Below are positions 8,886 through 17,799 of a DNA stretch of 54,692 nucleotides, in pieces. The notes beneath the pieces were generated by a model. The model was not told where the DNA came from. It was given only the letters and a program-made list of their open reading frames with translations, and made no database searches. Source of the stretch: Cytophagia bacterium (GTDB lineage: Bacteria > Bacteroidota > Bacteroidia > Cytophagales > Spirosomataceae). The first letter of the stretch is position 1. Each line of letters opens with the position of its first letter. The stretch lies in contig REAB01000056.1 in NCBI GenBank assembly GCA_004293645.1, forward strand, positions 1 through 54,692, given 5' to 3'. The position numbers and the translations under genes are program-made.

Positions 8886-11800
8886 TATCTGTTATTTTTA
8901 TTTTTTTCTTTAACGTAACTACTTGAATTTTGGCCTGAGTTATCGGTATTAAATGTATTATTTGTCCACTGAGTTACCATAGACTTTACAAAGCCTCCTA
9001 TTGCCTCTGAATAACCCTCTATCGCGGTTTTGATAGCTCCGAGATTCGATTTTACACCCAAAGTTATAGTTCCAACTCCATCTAATGTAAAAACTGAGGC
9101 CTCCAACTCGACAGTTGATTTACTTGTACCTTTGCTCTTACCTTCGAGAGTCCCTCCTTGATTTTTTTGGCCTTTGCTAATATCGAATGTACCTTCAATT
9201 AGTGACATACTCCCCCCTTCTTCCGAACTTACATTCATGTTGAGACCTTTCAGCTCCGCTTTTGCATCTATTCCTCCAAGTTTTGTTTTTGCCGACGCTT
9301 TAATTCCGTTTGATTGAAATTCAACCGTTCCACCAGCATTTAATGAAATTTCATTATTAGCTACCCGTGAGTCAAAATCTATTTTTTGACCCAAAGCAGC
9401 GGCACTACCTTTAAGCCCCATTGCAGCAACCCCAAATTTAACTCCTAATATTTCTTTTTGTGCTTCTGTACCCTTTTTTAAACCTTGTACTGTTTGTTTA
9501 TCTGTTATAGCATTAACAAAACTTACGCCTTCCAATCCATCTAAATCAATATTCATAATCGGATTGTTACTGCCATATTGAAAAGTGGTAAGTTCGGGAA
9601 ACTTGTCTGCCAATGGGTCAACAGATACAAACCTACTGGTCAATAAATCCAGACTTCTAAAACCATAATCTGACCAGTTTAACCCAAATGAATTAAGTTT
9701 TTCCTTGCCGTTATATTGAAAATTATTGGGACTATTTAGTTGATAATCAGTGCCTGTATGTGCCAACCCAAACGGATAGTAGGCGTTTTCCTGCACAATC
9801 GTGGGAGCGGGATAGACGCTATTGACGGGCGTACCTTCACCCTCAAAAACCAACCGCAAGTTACCCAAATGATCTTTGTAGTCAAACTGATTCTTGAAAC
9901 CACCGCTACCATTTGGTACTACCCGTCCTTCGGGTTGTATGAGTTGATAAAGTCCCTCATTTTTGTAAATGGCTCCGTCGGTGTAGTCCGTTTGGTCATT
10001 GGTTGAGGTACTTTCTCGGAGTTTTTTACCGTTACCGTCGTAATAAAAACGTGTCCAACGCCCATCAGCGTAATTGATTTGCTTGGGTTTATTTAAAAAT
10101 GAGTCCCAATCAATTTGTGATATACCCCGATTTCCGTCGCTTTTTAAACTACCGTCTGGCCAATAGCTATAGTCTAAATTAGTGCCATTGTCTCTAAAAT
10201 CTCCTACATCTGTATTTCCATTTATGGCATCGGTGATACCTGTCAAACGGTTGCCCTCGTAAAAGTAACTCATCTGGTCTATTGTTCCAAACTGCGTGGG
10301 TATACCGCTATTTAAGCCCGTTGCCCCTGTGCGCGTGAGGCTCAAAATGTTGCCATTTTTATCGTAGCCCGAAACGCTAAACCCAAAATTTTCGCCCGAA
10401 TAATTCCCTCCCGAATAATTGGCAGAAATTAAGCGACTGGCTTGGTCATAACTGTAAAGATAACTGCGATTTGCGCCTGTGTTACGAACGCTTTTCCAAG
10501 TTTCTTTCCGAATATTGCCGTCAAAATACGTCCCGTCATCTTCAAATTCGAGTTTGTTGCCAAAGAAATCGTTTTGGTTGGCACTGAGTTGGCCATGATT
10601 GACCGACTTCAAATAACCTCGAATGTGATACTGATAATCAATGGTTTGCAATCCTTGCACCGTTCCTAAACTTGTTCCCTGCCCAATCTGCGCCAAATAC
10701 GTACCCAAATTATTTGCATCAATAGTCGTATTTGGTTGTAAAATAATGGCTTTGATGGCAATGTCTTGGGTCGGTTGGCCGTTGCCATTTGAGGTAGGAT
10801 TTGGTGGACGATAAATGTACTCGGGCGTACTGCCATACTGCTGATAGGTGCGCTCGGGCATGATTTTCTTTTGGCTTTGCCGCCCAATGGCATCATAGCT
10901 GTAAGTGGCTATTTTTTCCCTTGTTCCTCCGCTAATGGTTTGATAGCAATTTATTTTTCTCCCTACGTGGTCGTACTCATTTTCAGTAACTTGCGTGGTG
11001 GCGTTGCCGTTTTGGTCTTTGTGTATTTGCCTCATTTTGAGCACCTCTCCCGCAAAGTTGTACTCCATGTCAGTGCGTTCCGTTTGGCCGTACAGGTTCT
11101 GGGCAAAGGTCTGAATGGGGCGGTTCTTGACATCGTAGTACGTGGCCGAGTAGAGCCAGTTTTGGTTTTGACCTTGCCGCACCTTCGCACCCGTGGCCAA
11201 GCCCGTGGCACTGTAATGCGATGAATGATAGGCATTTCCGCCGTCAAAACCCATGCCGTTGGGAAGCCAGTTTTGGTAGTTGTCGTAAAAGGTTTGCTGT
11301 CGCACATCGCTTTCGTTGTAAGAAATAGGATAGCTCGCGTTGGCGTTGGGGTCGTCGTCGTAGGCCACATTTACGTTGCCAAAAGCGGTTTGCAAATCGG
11401 CGCGGCTGCCGTAGTTGGTCAGTTCGCCTTGCAGCGTAGCGCGCCCCCAGCCGTCGTATTTGCCAAAACGCCACAGGCCGTTGGTGCGCTGCAACTCGGT
11501 CTGGGTCAGCACCACACGGTCTAAGCGGTCATAGACGCGGTAGGTCCAGCCGCCCCCTGGCACGTGGCTTTCGGCCACCCGCCCCCGCGCGTCGTAGCGG
11601 TAGGCAAACACGCCCTCGTTGAAATAAGTGGTGCCTTCGGCAAAGTTGCTGGCGTTCTCAAATGCTTTGGGCTGAATGACGTACTTCAAGCGGTCGAAAT
11701 CGTCGTAAACGTAGGCCGTGTGCAAGTAGTTGCCGCCCTCGGCTTGCACGCTTTTCTGAATCAGTCGGCCCGCATGGTCTTGGTATTCAATGCTTTGGTT

Positions 11801-14800
11801 GCCCTGCTCGCTCACGCTCACGTTTTTGAAGAGCGCGTCGCCGCGCCAAGTTCCGCCAATATACACGCCGTTGGCGGTGGTGATGTACTGCCGCACCTCG
11901 CCCCAATTGGCCACTTCGTAGCGGCGTTCGGTGGCTTTGTTGGCGTTGCGCCAGGCTTGGCCTACCCCAAACGAGGCTTTGGGGCGGTTGAGCGGTGAGT
12001 TGTCGTATTGGGTGGTTTGGGCAAAAGGCGCGGTATCGCCGTCTATGCTACTGGGAAGTGGCGCCTGCGCCCCAAAACCCGCGTAGCCAAACGAGCGATA
12101 TACTTTGTCGGTGCGGCCCAAATCATCGTAGGTTGTCGCGTTGGTGATAATGTCGTTTTGGGCATCAAAACCCGCCCGATAACCCACACTTTGAGTGGGG
12201 CGACCCAAGCCATCAAAATACTGGGTGTTGGTTTGTCGCTCGGCGTAATCGCCGTACAAGTTGCCCATGATCACCCGTGGGGTGTAGGTGCGAACAAAGG
12301 TGTTGCCCGCGCCATACTGATACTCGTATTCGGCCAGCAGGTGTTGGTTGGCATCGCGGCTGCGTTTGAGGTGGCCAAAAGCGTCGTACTCAAAACGGGT
12401 GCTGAGTTGGTTGGGGGCGGTGATGGCCCGCAAGCCCAAGAGCGGGTAGTCAAAGTCGAACTGCGTAAGGTGGCCGTTGATGTTTTGACTTGTTACGCGG
12501 CTATGATGAATACCGTCTTTGAAGGGCGACGAGTAACTGAAAAATCGGGGAATGTCGGCAGGGAGTTGATAGCTGGTTTGGTTGCCCAAAAAATCATAGT
12601 CGCCGTATTGCAACCGCAAAGCGTAGCGGTTGTCCATCACCAATTGGCCGTTGGCATTGACATCGCTCACTACAAAGTTGGCCTCATCGAGCGCGGGGGC
12701 GGCGGGAACTTCCAACAAAAAAACCGCGTCGGGCATGGTGCGCGTGTTGAAAGGCGGGAGGTAGAAAAGATTGAAGTTGGCTACTCTAAACGTACTGAGT
12801 TGGCCGCCAATTACTCGTGCTTGACTTTCGTTGGGATTTTTGCGCAAGTTGATGCTTTCAACGGGCGTATTTATTTGGTTGTTGCCCCGCATCATCTGCA
12901 AGGCAATGGCATTGTCGGCTTGAGCATTGGGCAAGTAGTCAAAGTCGGTTACGTACCGAAGGCGGTTGATGCGAAGCTCGCCGTCAGAATTGAAAACCCG
13001 CGTTTCTTTGGGCTGAAAATAGAGAGGGGCGTAGTCGGTTTCGGTTTTTTTATAAACGTACTTAGCGGGGTCGTTGTCGTCGTAGTCAAACTCTTCGACG
13101 CGGGTTTGCTTGCTGATGCCCAGCGGCAGGCTGTAATATGTGTAAACGTACTGCCCGTTGCCAAGGCGGCAACGGCAGTCGTTGTCGTCAATAACAACGT
13201 TGAGGCCGTCAAAGTCCACCAATTTGTGGAGCAGCATACCCACCACGGGGCTTTGGGTGTCTCGCAGGCGCGTGTAGGTATAGACTACCTCCCGTTTTTT
13301 CTTGCCGTCGGCCCCCCAAGTGGTTGTGCGGGCGGGCTGGCCCCGGTCCCAGTGGTAGCTTTGCAGGGTTTGCTTGCCCGACAAATCGGGCGTAATGGGA
13401 ACGGGTGTGTTAGAACCTACATTACAACCCGACAGCCCAAAAGTCTGGTCGGGATACAGCAAGCCATCGCTGCGGTAGCGAAACTCGTGAACGGTTTTGC
13501 CGTTGGCATTCAAGGGGTTACCCTCGTACTGCGTTACCACGTCATAAAACACGGGGCTGCCCTCAAATGGCGACAGGTTGCTGTTAAAATCAGACATGAA
13601 CGTCCGCACTCGTTTGCGGGCGGGGACGTTGTCGGGAGGTTTTTCGTACCAAGCATACTGGGTGTGGCTCAAAAACCGAAACTTGGTGTTGAAGCCCGCC
13701 TGCCCGCCGCCGCTTTCGTTTTGCCCGTAGCGGAAACTCGTCAGCAACGGGCTGGCAGCAGGGCTGGCGTAGGTGCTGATGGTTTTGATGCGTAAACCTC
13801 CCGCCCATTGGAGTGTTGAGTTCTGGTCTAAATACTGGTTGTTTTCGTAGTCAAAGGTGGTGTAGCCGTCGGTCGGATACGTCAGTTGGTTCAGCGTCCA
13901 AGCTGGCGTGGTGGTGGGGTTTACTTCGCGGTTGGCGTTACCGATGGGCTGGCTACCAAAGCCACCGTTTGACAAACTATAAACCACGTTTTGCTGCGCC
14001 AGCAGCGTCGTGTTGCCGTCTTGGCCGTTGTAATAGCCCCAAAAATCCCGCGCTTTGGAGCCCACTTCGGGCAGGTTTTGGGTGGTGTTGTAGCCCATGG
14101 CGTAGCGGCCTATTTGTCCGCCGTTGCTATCCAAAAGCCGCACCTGCGCCAACCGAAGCCGCGCGGTGTTGCCGCTGCCGAAATAATCTTGCACCAAATC
14201 GAACTGTTTCACCAGGCCGTAATCGTCAGTGGCGGGTTGGTAGGCCCACAGTTGCACCAAGTTCAAGGCGCGGGTGTTGGGCAAATCCAAGCGGTCGGTG
14301 CTTTGGTACGAAAAAGTAACCTTGCCGTTGGGGAAATAAATGACGCTCAGCCGCTGGGCATCAAAACTTACCGAGGAGGGGTGGGGGTTGAGGTTGCCCA
14401 CGTCCAACGACGACACACCTTCGTCGGTCAGACTTTGGCTGTAAGTGGCTTCGTAGGGATGGCTGTAAGCGGGCATTTGCTCGTATTCCAATCTGATGAC
14501 TTCGGTGGGTTGGCTGCCCGTGATGCTGGTCAACAAGAAACCGTTGGCCAGCGAAGCACTGCCGCTGGCCGTGGACGTTTCGCGGGCGGTAAAGCCATGC
14601 ACCGTGCCGTCGGGCTGGGTAATGGCAAAAGATTGAATCGCGCCCGTGGGTGCGTTGCGTTGGTAGCTCACGCGGATGGGTTCATCGGGCAATATTATAG
14701 CGGGTTGAGGCTGGCCGTTTAGCTCGGGGCGCAACATAAAACGCCCGCTACCGCCTGGGGTTTGGTAGTTGAACACATCGGCGCCGCTGTCGTAGGCCCC

Positions 14801-15286
14801 TGCCTGGATTGCTAACTCGGCGGTCAGGTTACAAAACAACGGCTGGTTGGGGTAGTTGCGCGGGCCAGTGGTGAGGTATTCGAGTTCATCGTCGCGCCCC
14901 ACGGTGCTGCGCGAGATGCGCCCGCCTGCTTCCAGCGCCCAGCCCAAGCCCACGCTGCTGGCCACGTCGCCCACTTTAATGCCCGAAGCGTGGTATTTGA
15001 GGGCAATCGGCAGGCGGAGCGAACCGACGCTGATGTCATAAAGTGGTATTTCGATGCTGGGCAGGCCACTCGACAATTGAACGGGGTGGCTACCAAAACG
15101 CCCCAGGGCGGCGGCTTCGGGATTTTTGGGCTGCGGGCGGGGCAAAAAGTTATTTATTTGGTTTTGCAGTCCCTTAATCTGAGCGGTGTCTTTGGGCAGC
15201 ACACCTGGCTTGGCTACTTGGCCAAAAATAGGGATGCTTACCAACAGCAAAAACAAGGTGTGTTTCAGGGTAAAAGCGCGTGCCAT
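8885..15286 (-). CDS. RHS/YD-repeat protein with variable C-terminal tail (polymorphic toxin candidate)
   Basis: A 2133-residue exported protein. A signal peptide is at residues 1-23 (TLFLLLVSIPIFGQ). An N-terminal beta-rich region follows (SSGLPSIEIPLYDISVG, KYHASGIKVGDVAS, LGWALEAGGRISR), as in Bacteroidota RHS proteins. A YFDGLGRPTQSVGY segment near the middle resembles DUF6443, then many YD repeats (YDHVGR, YDAIGR, YDKNGN). The conserved RHS core ends with SVDPLADKFPELTTFQYGSN and NIDLDGLEG at about residue 1920. The last 213 residues (8888-9526) are AT-rich, have no cysteine and alternate short Gly/Ala/Lys strands (GIKASAKTKLGGIDAKAELKG); I recognise no toxin family. RHS shells are known to enclose a C-terminal toxin and display it on the cell surface. 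The membrane protein gene overlaps its stop. Confidence 0.9.
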   Translation of the reverse strand: MARAFTLKHTLFLLLVSIPIFGQVAKPGVLPKDTAQIKGLQNQINNFLPRPQPKNPEAAALGRFGSHPVQLSSGLPSIEIPLYDISVGSLRLPIALKYHASGIKVGDVASSVGLGWALEAGGRISRSTVGRDDELEYLTTGPRNYPNQPLFCNLTAELAIQAGAYDSGADVFNYQTPGGSGRFMLRPELNGQPQPAIILPDEPIRVSYQRNAPTGAIQSFAITQPDGTVHGFTARETSTASGSASLANGFLLTSITGSQPTEVIRLEYEQMPAYSHPYEATYSQSLTDEGVSSLDVGNLNPHPSSVSFDAQRLSVIYFPNGKVTFSYQSTDRLDLPNTRALNLVQLWAYQPATDDYGLVKQFDLVQDYFGSGNTARLRLAQVRLLDSNGGQIGRYAMGYNTTQNLPEVGSKARDFWGYYNGQDGNTTLLAQQNVVYSLSNGGFGSQPIGNANREVNPTTTPAWTLNQLTYPTDGYTTFDYENNQYLDQNSTLQWAGGLRIKTISTYASPAASPLLTSFRYGQNESGGGQAGFNTKFRFLSHTQYAWYEKPPDNVPARKRVRTFMSDFNSNLSPFEGSPVFYDVVTQYEGNPLNANGKTVHEFRYRSDGLLYPDQTFGLSGCNVGSNTPVPITPDLSGKQTLQSYHWDRGQPARTTTWGADGKKKREVVYTYTRLRDTQSPVVGMLLHKLVDFDGLNVVIDDNDCRCRLGNGQYVYTYYSLPLGISKQTRVEEFDYDDNDPAKYVYKKTETDYAPLYFQPKETRVFNSDGELRINRLRYVTDFDYLPNAQADNAIALQMMRGNNQINTPVESINLRKNPNESQARVIGGQLSTFRVANFNLFYLPPFNTRTMPDAVFLLEVPAAPALDEANFVVSDVNANGQLVMDNRYALRLQYGDYDFLGNQTSYQLPADIPRFFSYSSPFKDGIHHSRVTSQNINGHLTQFDFDYPLLGLRAITAPNQLSTRFEYDAFGHLKRSRDANQHLLAEYEYQYGAGNTFVRTYTPRVIMGNLYGDYAERQTNTQYFDGLGRPTQSVGYRAGFDAQNDIITNATTYDDLGRTDKVYRSFGYAGFGAQAPLPSSIDGDTAPFAQTTQYDNSPLNRPKASFGVGQAWRNANKATERRYEVANWGEVRQYITTANGVYIGGTWRGDALFKNVSVSEQGNQSIEYQDHAGRLIQKSVQAEGGNYLHTAYVYDDFDRLKYVIQPKAFENASNFAEGTTYFNEGVFAYRYDARGRVAESHVPGGGWTYRVYDRLDRVVLTQTELQRTNGLWRFGKYDGWGRATLQGELTNYGSRADLQTAFGNVNVAYDDDPNANASYPISYNESDVRQQTFYDNYQNWLPNGMGFDGGNAYHSSHYSATGLATGAKVRQGQNQNWLYSATYYDVKNRPIQTFAQNLYGQTERTDMEYNFAGEVLKMRQIHKDQNGNATTQVTENEYDHVGRKINCYQTISGGTREKIATYSYDAIGRQSQKKIMPERTYQQYGSTPEYIYRPPNPTSNGNGQPTQDIAIKAIILQPNTTIDANNLGTYLAQIGQGTSLGTVQGLQTIDYQYHIRGYLKSVNHGQLSANQNDFFGNKLEFEDDGTYFDGNIRKETWKSVRNTGANRSYLYSYDQASRLISANYSGGNYSGENFGFSVSGYDKNGNILSLTRTGATGLNSGIPTQFGTIDQMSYFYEGNRLTGITDAINGNTDVGDFRDNGTNLDYSYWPDGSLKSDGNRGISQIDWDSFLNKPKQINYADGRWTRFYYDGNGKKLRESTSTNDQTDYTDGAIYKNEGLYQLIQPEGRVVPNGSGGFKNQFDYKDHLGNLRLVFEGEGTPVNSVYPAPTIVQENAYYPFGLAHTGTDYQLNSPNNFQYNGKEKLNSFGLNWSDYGFRSLDLLTSRFVSVDPLADKFPELTTFQYGSNNPIMNIDLDGLEGVSFVNAITDKQTVQGLKKGTEAQKEILGVKFGVAAMGLKGSAAALGQKIDFDSRVANNEISLNAGGTVEFQSNGIKASAKTKLGGIDAKAELKGLNMNVSSEEGGSMSLIEGTFDISKGQKNQGGTLEGKSKGTSKSTVELEASVFTLDGVGTITLGVKSNLGAIKTAIEGYSEAIGGFVKSMVTQWTNNTFNTDNSGQNSSSYVKEKNKNNR

Positions 15287-15370
15287 CAGCGTTTAGGTCT
15301 ATTGGGTAGTTCGCATTTATTGTCAAGTACAATTATATGATTTTTTACTAAAACCACTTAATTCTTACCG

Positions 15371-15446
15371 CCAAATTACCTTGTATTGCAAATCAATAAT
15401 AATAGCCGTCGCAGCGGCCAACCGCCTATTTCTGCTCAACTACTTA
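15371..15446 (-). repeat. Dispersed intergenic repeat, copy 1
   Basis: About 76 bp closely matching 22425-22499 in the same orientation. It contains the minus-strand hairpin GCGG-TTGG-CCGC followed by an AT-rich stretch. It sits between a minus-strand gene end (15508) and the next minus-strand start (RHS, 15286), as copy 2 does. It may be a terminator/attenuator or a mobile intergenic repeat. Confidence 0.8.
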
Positions 15447-15507
15447 GCATGATTGTAGCCCAACGCAAAATTATTGGCCACTTTTCTGCTGACCTTTCTG
15501 GATAAAA

Positions 15508-16875
15508 TTACCGCTGTTTGAGCCAGTCGCCGACGAGTTGCAGCGCATCTATCGAAAACGTTTCTTCCAATAATCCATATTCGGTTGCGGTGCATTTCTG
15601 GCATTTTTGGAACAGGTGATTAAGTCCAGGTAGTGATACAGTTTTAAAATTTTTGTTGCCAGCGGCGGTTAAGCCTTTTTCAAATCCTGCCAAATTTTGA
15701 ACGGCAGCTACCTGCACATCTGCGCTGCCGTTGAGTGCCAATACGGGTATTTTTATTTGGGCCAAAGTAGGTGCGGGGTCGTAAGCCAAAAAGTACCGAA
15801 ACCATTTGTTATTGACCGAAAGAGCCGTTTTTTCTAATTGCTTTTTGCCAAAATCGCCCGCAAAACCCATTTGCCCCAAACGCCCAGCGGGTTGTTTTTG
15901 CGCCCAAGTTAGCACCACTTTTTTGAGGCTGTCGCCAATGTCGTCGTTGGGTGTGAGCGAGGCCGACTTGCTGTAAATCAGCGCGTTGAGTTCTTTATAA
16001 TGTCCCCGCACCTCGGCACTCATACCCGATTGTTTCAGCACGTCGTCGTTTTGTTGGAGTAGCAGCTCGGTGCCGTTTACGCCCAGCCCCGCCAACGACA
16101 CAATAAAAGCCACGTCTTTCGACTGCACGGCCACCAACGGCGCTATCAAGCCGCCTTCGCTGTGGCCAATTAGCCCCATTTTTTTCTTGTTTATTTCGGG
16201 GCGGGTTTTCAAATATGCCAAAGCCGCCAGCACGTCTTGGGCGTAGTCGGCAGAAGTGCCAATGTCGCCCGTGGTTTCGCCCACGCCTCGGTCGTCGGTG
16301 CGCAATACGGCTATGCCTTGGCGGGCGAGGTAGTCGGCTATGACCCAAAAAGGTTTGTGGCCAAAAATGGTTTCGTCGCGGTCTTCTTGTCCCGAACCCG
16401 AAATGAGTACCGCCGTCGTAAATGGGCCTTTGCCTTTTGGTAAAGTGAGCGTACCACCAAAACGAATGGAGCGGTCGGCGTTGTAAAATTGCACGTTTTG
16501 GGCGCGGTACACAAACGGTCCAACGGGTTGCTGCGGACGTTTCATAAAAGAAAATTCGGCTACTTTTGAAAGTTTGACGGGGGCAGGAAAACCATTTTGT
16601 TTCCATTGGCCATCAAACATTTCCGCGCTTATTTTTCCGCTCAACAATACTCCAAATGCTTTTAATTCGGCCACCAAGCTGTCGTTTCTGAATACAGGGT
16701 TTTTGACAGCATAAGGAAACAATCCTTGTTCGGGAATGTAGAGCAAGGCCGTTTTTTGAACGGTATCTATTTGTAAACCAAACTTAAAGGCGGCCAACTT
16801 TCCTTCGTAAAACGTTTGAGAATAAAGGGTAATGCTACCCAACAAAAAGGCTAAAAAAATCGCCGTTTTTTTCAT
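15508..16875 (-). CDS. Secreted alpha/beta-hydrolase (dienelactone hydrolase/S9-like)
   Basis: A 455-residue exported hydrolase. The signal peptide is KKTAIFLAFLLGSITLYSQ, so the ATG at 16875 is preferred over an upstream in-frame start. An N-terminal beta-rich region of about 110 residues precedes the alpha/beta-hydrolase domain: the oxyanion-region motif LISGSGQEDRDET, then DDRGVGETTG, the nucleophile elbow GHSEGG (Ser nucleophile), a probable acid in LALNGSADVQV and the catalytic His in LPGLNHLFQ. This arrangement is typical of the annotated alpha/beta hydrolases of Bacteroidota, which act on esters or peptides; the substrate is unknown. The start is one base after the SDR stop (TAA at 16879-16877), so the two are probably co-transcribed. 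Confidence 0.88.
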   Translation of the reverse strand: MKKTAIFLAFLLGSITLYSQTFYEGKLAAFKFGLQIDTVQKTALLYIPEQGLFPYAVKNPVFRNDSLVAELKAFGVLLSGKISAEMFDGQWKQNGFPAPVKLSKVAEFSFMKRPQQPVGPFVYRAQNVQFYNADRSIRFGGTLTLPKGKGPFTTAVLISGSGQEDRDETIFGHKPFWVIADYLARQGIAVLRTDDRGVGETTGDIGTSADYAQDVLAALAYLKTRPEINKKKMGLIGHSEGGLIAPLVAVQSKDVAFIVSLAGLGVNGTELLLQQNDDVLKQSGMSAEVRGHYKELNALIYSKSASLTPNDDIGDSLKKVVLTWAQKQPAGRLGQMGFAGDFGKKQLEKTALSVNNKWFRYFLAYDPAPTLAQIKIPVLALNGSADVQVAAVQNLAGFEKGLTAAGNKNFKTVSLPGLNHLFQKCQKCTATEYGLLEETFSIDALQLVGDWLKQR

Positions 16876-16876
16876 T

Positions 16877-17641
16877 TTAGTAAGGAGAAGGGCTTGTGCA
16901 GGTCCAGCCGCCATCTACCACCAGCGACTGCCCCGTGATGTGCCGCGCGGCGGGTGAAACCAAAAACAAGGCGGCATTGGCAATGTCTTCCACCGAGGCG
17001 GGGCGGCCAACGGGCGTAATCCGCGACCACGTTTGCACGTATTCGGGGTCTTCTAAGGTGCGCTCGGTGAGGGTAGCACCAGGAACAACGGCGTTGATGG
17101 TGATTTGGTGCGGCGAGAGTTCTATCACCAAACTTTTGGCCAACATTTCGAGTGCAGCTTTGGTCATGCCGTACGCGCTCAAAAACTGGTGGGCTTGGTG
17201 GCCCGTTACCGACGACATCAACAAAATACGCCCCCCCGTGCCTTGCTGGCGCATTTGACGGGCGGCGGCTTGGGTCAAAAAGAAACTGCCGCGCAGGTTT
17301 ACGTTGAGTACTCGCTCGAAAGATTCGGGCGGGTAGTCGAAAAAATCGCCGAAGAGCGTAATGCCCGCGTTGGCTATCACCATGTCTAAACGCCCAAAAT
17401 GCGCCACGGCTTGGGTTACCATTTGGCGGTTGAAGTCCACGTTGGCGGTGTCGCCCACGCAAATTTTACAAATGCCGCCCGCCTGCACAATGTCCGCCGC
17501 TGCTGCCACGGCCAGCACGGGGTCAAGGTCGTTGAGCAATACCGCCGCGCCACGCATGGCCAATTGCCGCGCTATTTGGAGGCCGATGCCCTGCCCTGCC
17601 CCCGTTACAATGGCTACTTGTGCTTCAAAGTCTTTGTTCAT
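16877..17641 (-). CDS. SDR-family NAD(P)-dependent oxidoreductase
   Basis: A classical short-chain dehydrogenase/reductase of 254 residues from the ATG at 17641 (MNKDFEAQVAIV). The cofactor motif TGAGQGIG is near the N-terminus, LNDLD ends beta-2 (Asp suggests NAD), NAG follows, and the active-site Ser (SSVTGHQ) and YGMTK (Tyr, Lys) are all present. The C-terminal SDR signature PGATLTERT and DGGWTCTSP fit FabG/glucose-dehydrogenase-like members. The substrate cannot be inferred. An upstream in-frame extension to 17701 is encoded by 7-bp repeats and is rejected as coding. It is followed after one base by the hydrolase gene. Confidence 0.9.
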   Translation of the reverse strand: MNKDFEAQVAIVTGAGQGIGLQIARQLAMRGAAVLLNDLDPVLAVAAAADIVQAGGICKICVGDTANVDFNRQMVTQAVAHFGRLDMVIANAGITLFGDFFDYPPESFERVLNVNLRGSFFLTQAAARQMRQQGTGGRILLMSSVTGHQAHQFLSAYGMTKAALEMLAKSLVIELSPHQITINAVVPGATLTERTLEDPEYVQTWSRITPVGRPASVEDIANAALFLVSPAARHITGQSLVVDGGWTCTSPSPY

Positions 17642-17646
17642 AAAAA

Positions 17647-17681
17647 AGTCCACGGTTGATAGACGATAGTCCACAGTTTGA
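17647..17681. repeat. Degenerate 7-bp tandem repeat (5 units)
   Basis: Successive heptamers agtccac, ggttgat, agacgat, agtccac, agtttga. It ends six bases before the SDR start codon and so forms its 5' leader. Confidence 0.65.
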
Positions 17682-17755
17682 GTAACTAAGTAGGTGAACA
17701 TATTTAATCGGCATTTCTGATTTATGTAAAATGCTGATAATGAGTATTTTGAATT

Positions 17756-17790
17756 ACTGTGGACAGTCGACTATTGACTGTGGACTACTT
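17756..17790. repeat. Degenerate 7-bp tandem repeat (5 units)
   Basis: Successive heptamers actgtgg, acagtcg, actattg, actgtgg, actactt. Related in sequence (inverted) to 17647-17681. It lies just past the stop of the gamma-glutamyltransferase gene. Confidence 0.7.
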
Positions 17791-17799
17791 AACGCAAAA

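Noticed and set aside
12008..13795. 595-codon open frame on the plus strand opposite the RHS gene
   Set aside because: It is the antisense shadow of GC-rich RHS codons; its Val/Ala/Gly-rich translation matches no family, while the minus strand encodes clear YD repeats.
17642..17701. N-terminal extension of the SDR protein
   Set aside because: It is encoded by degenerate heptamer repeats and is not part of the Rossmann fold.
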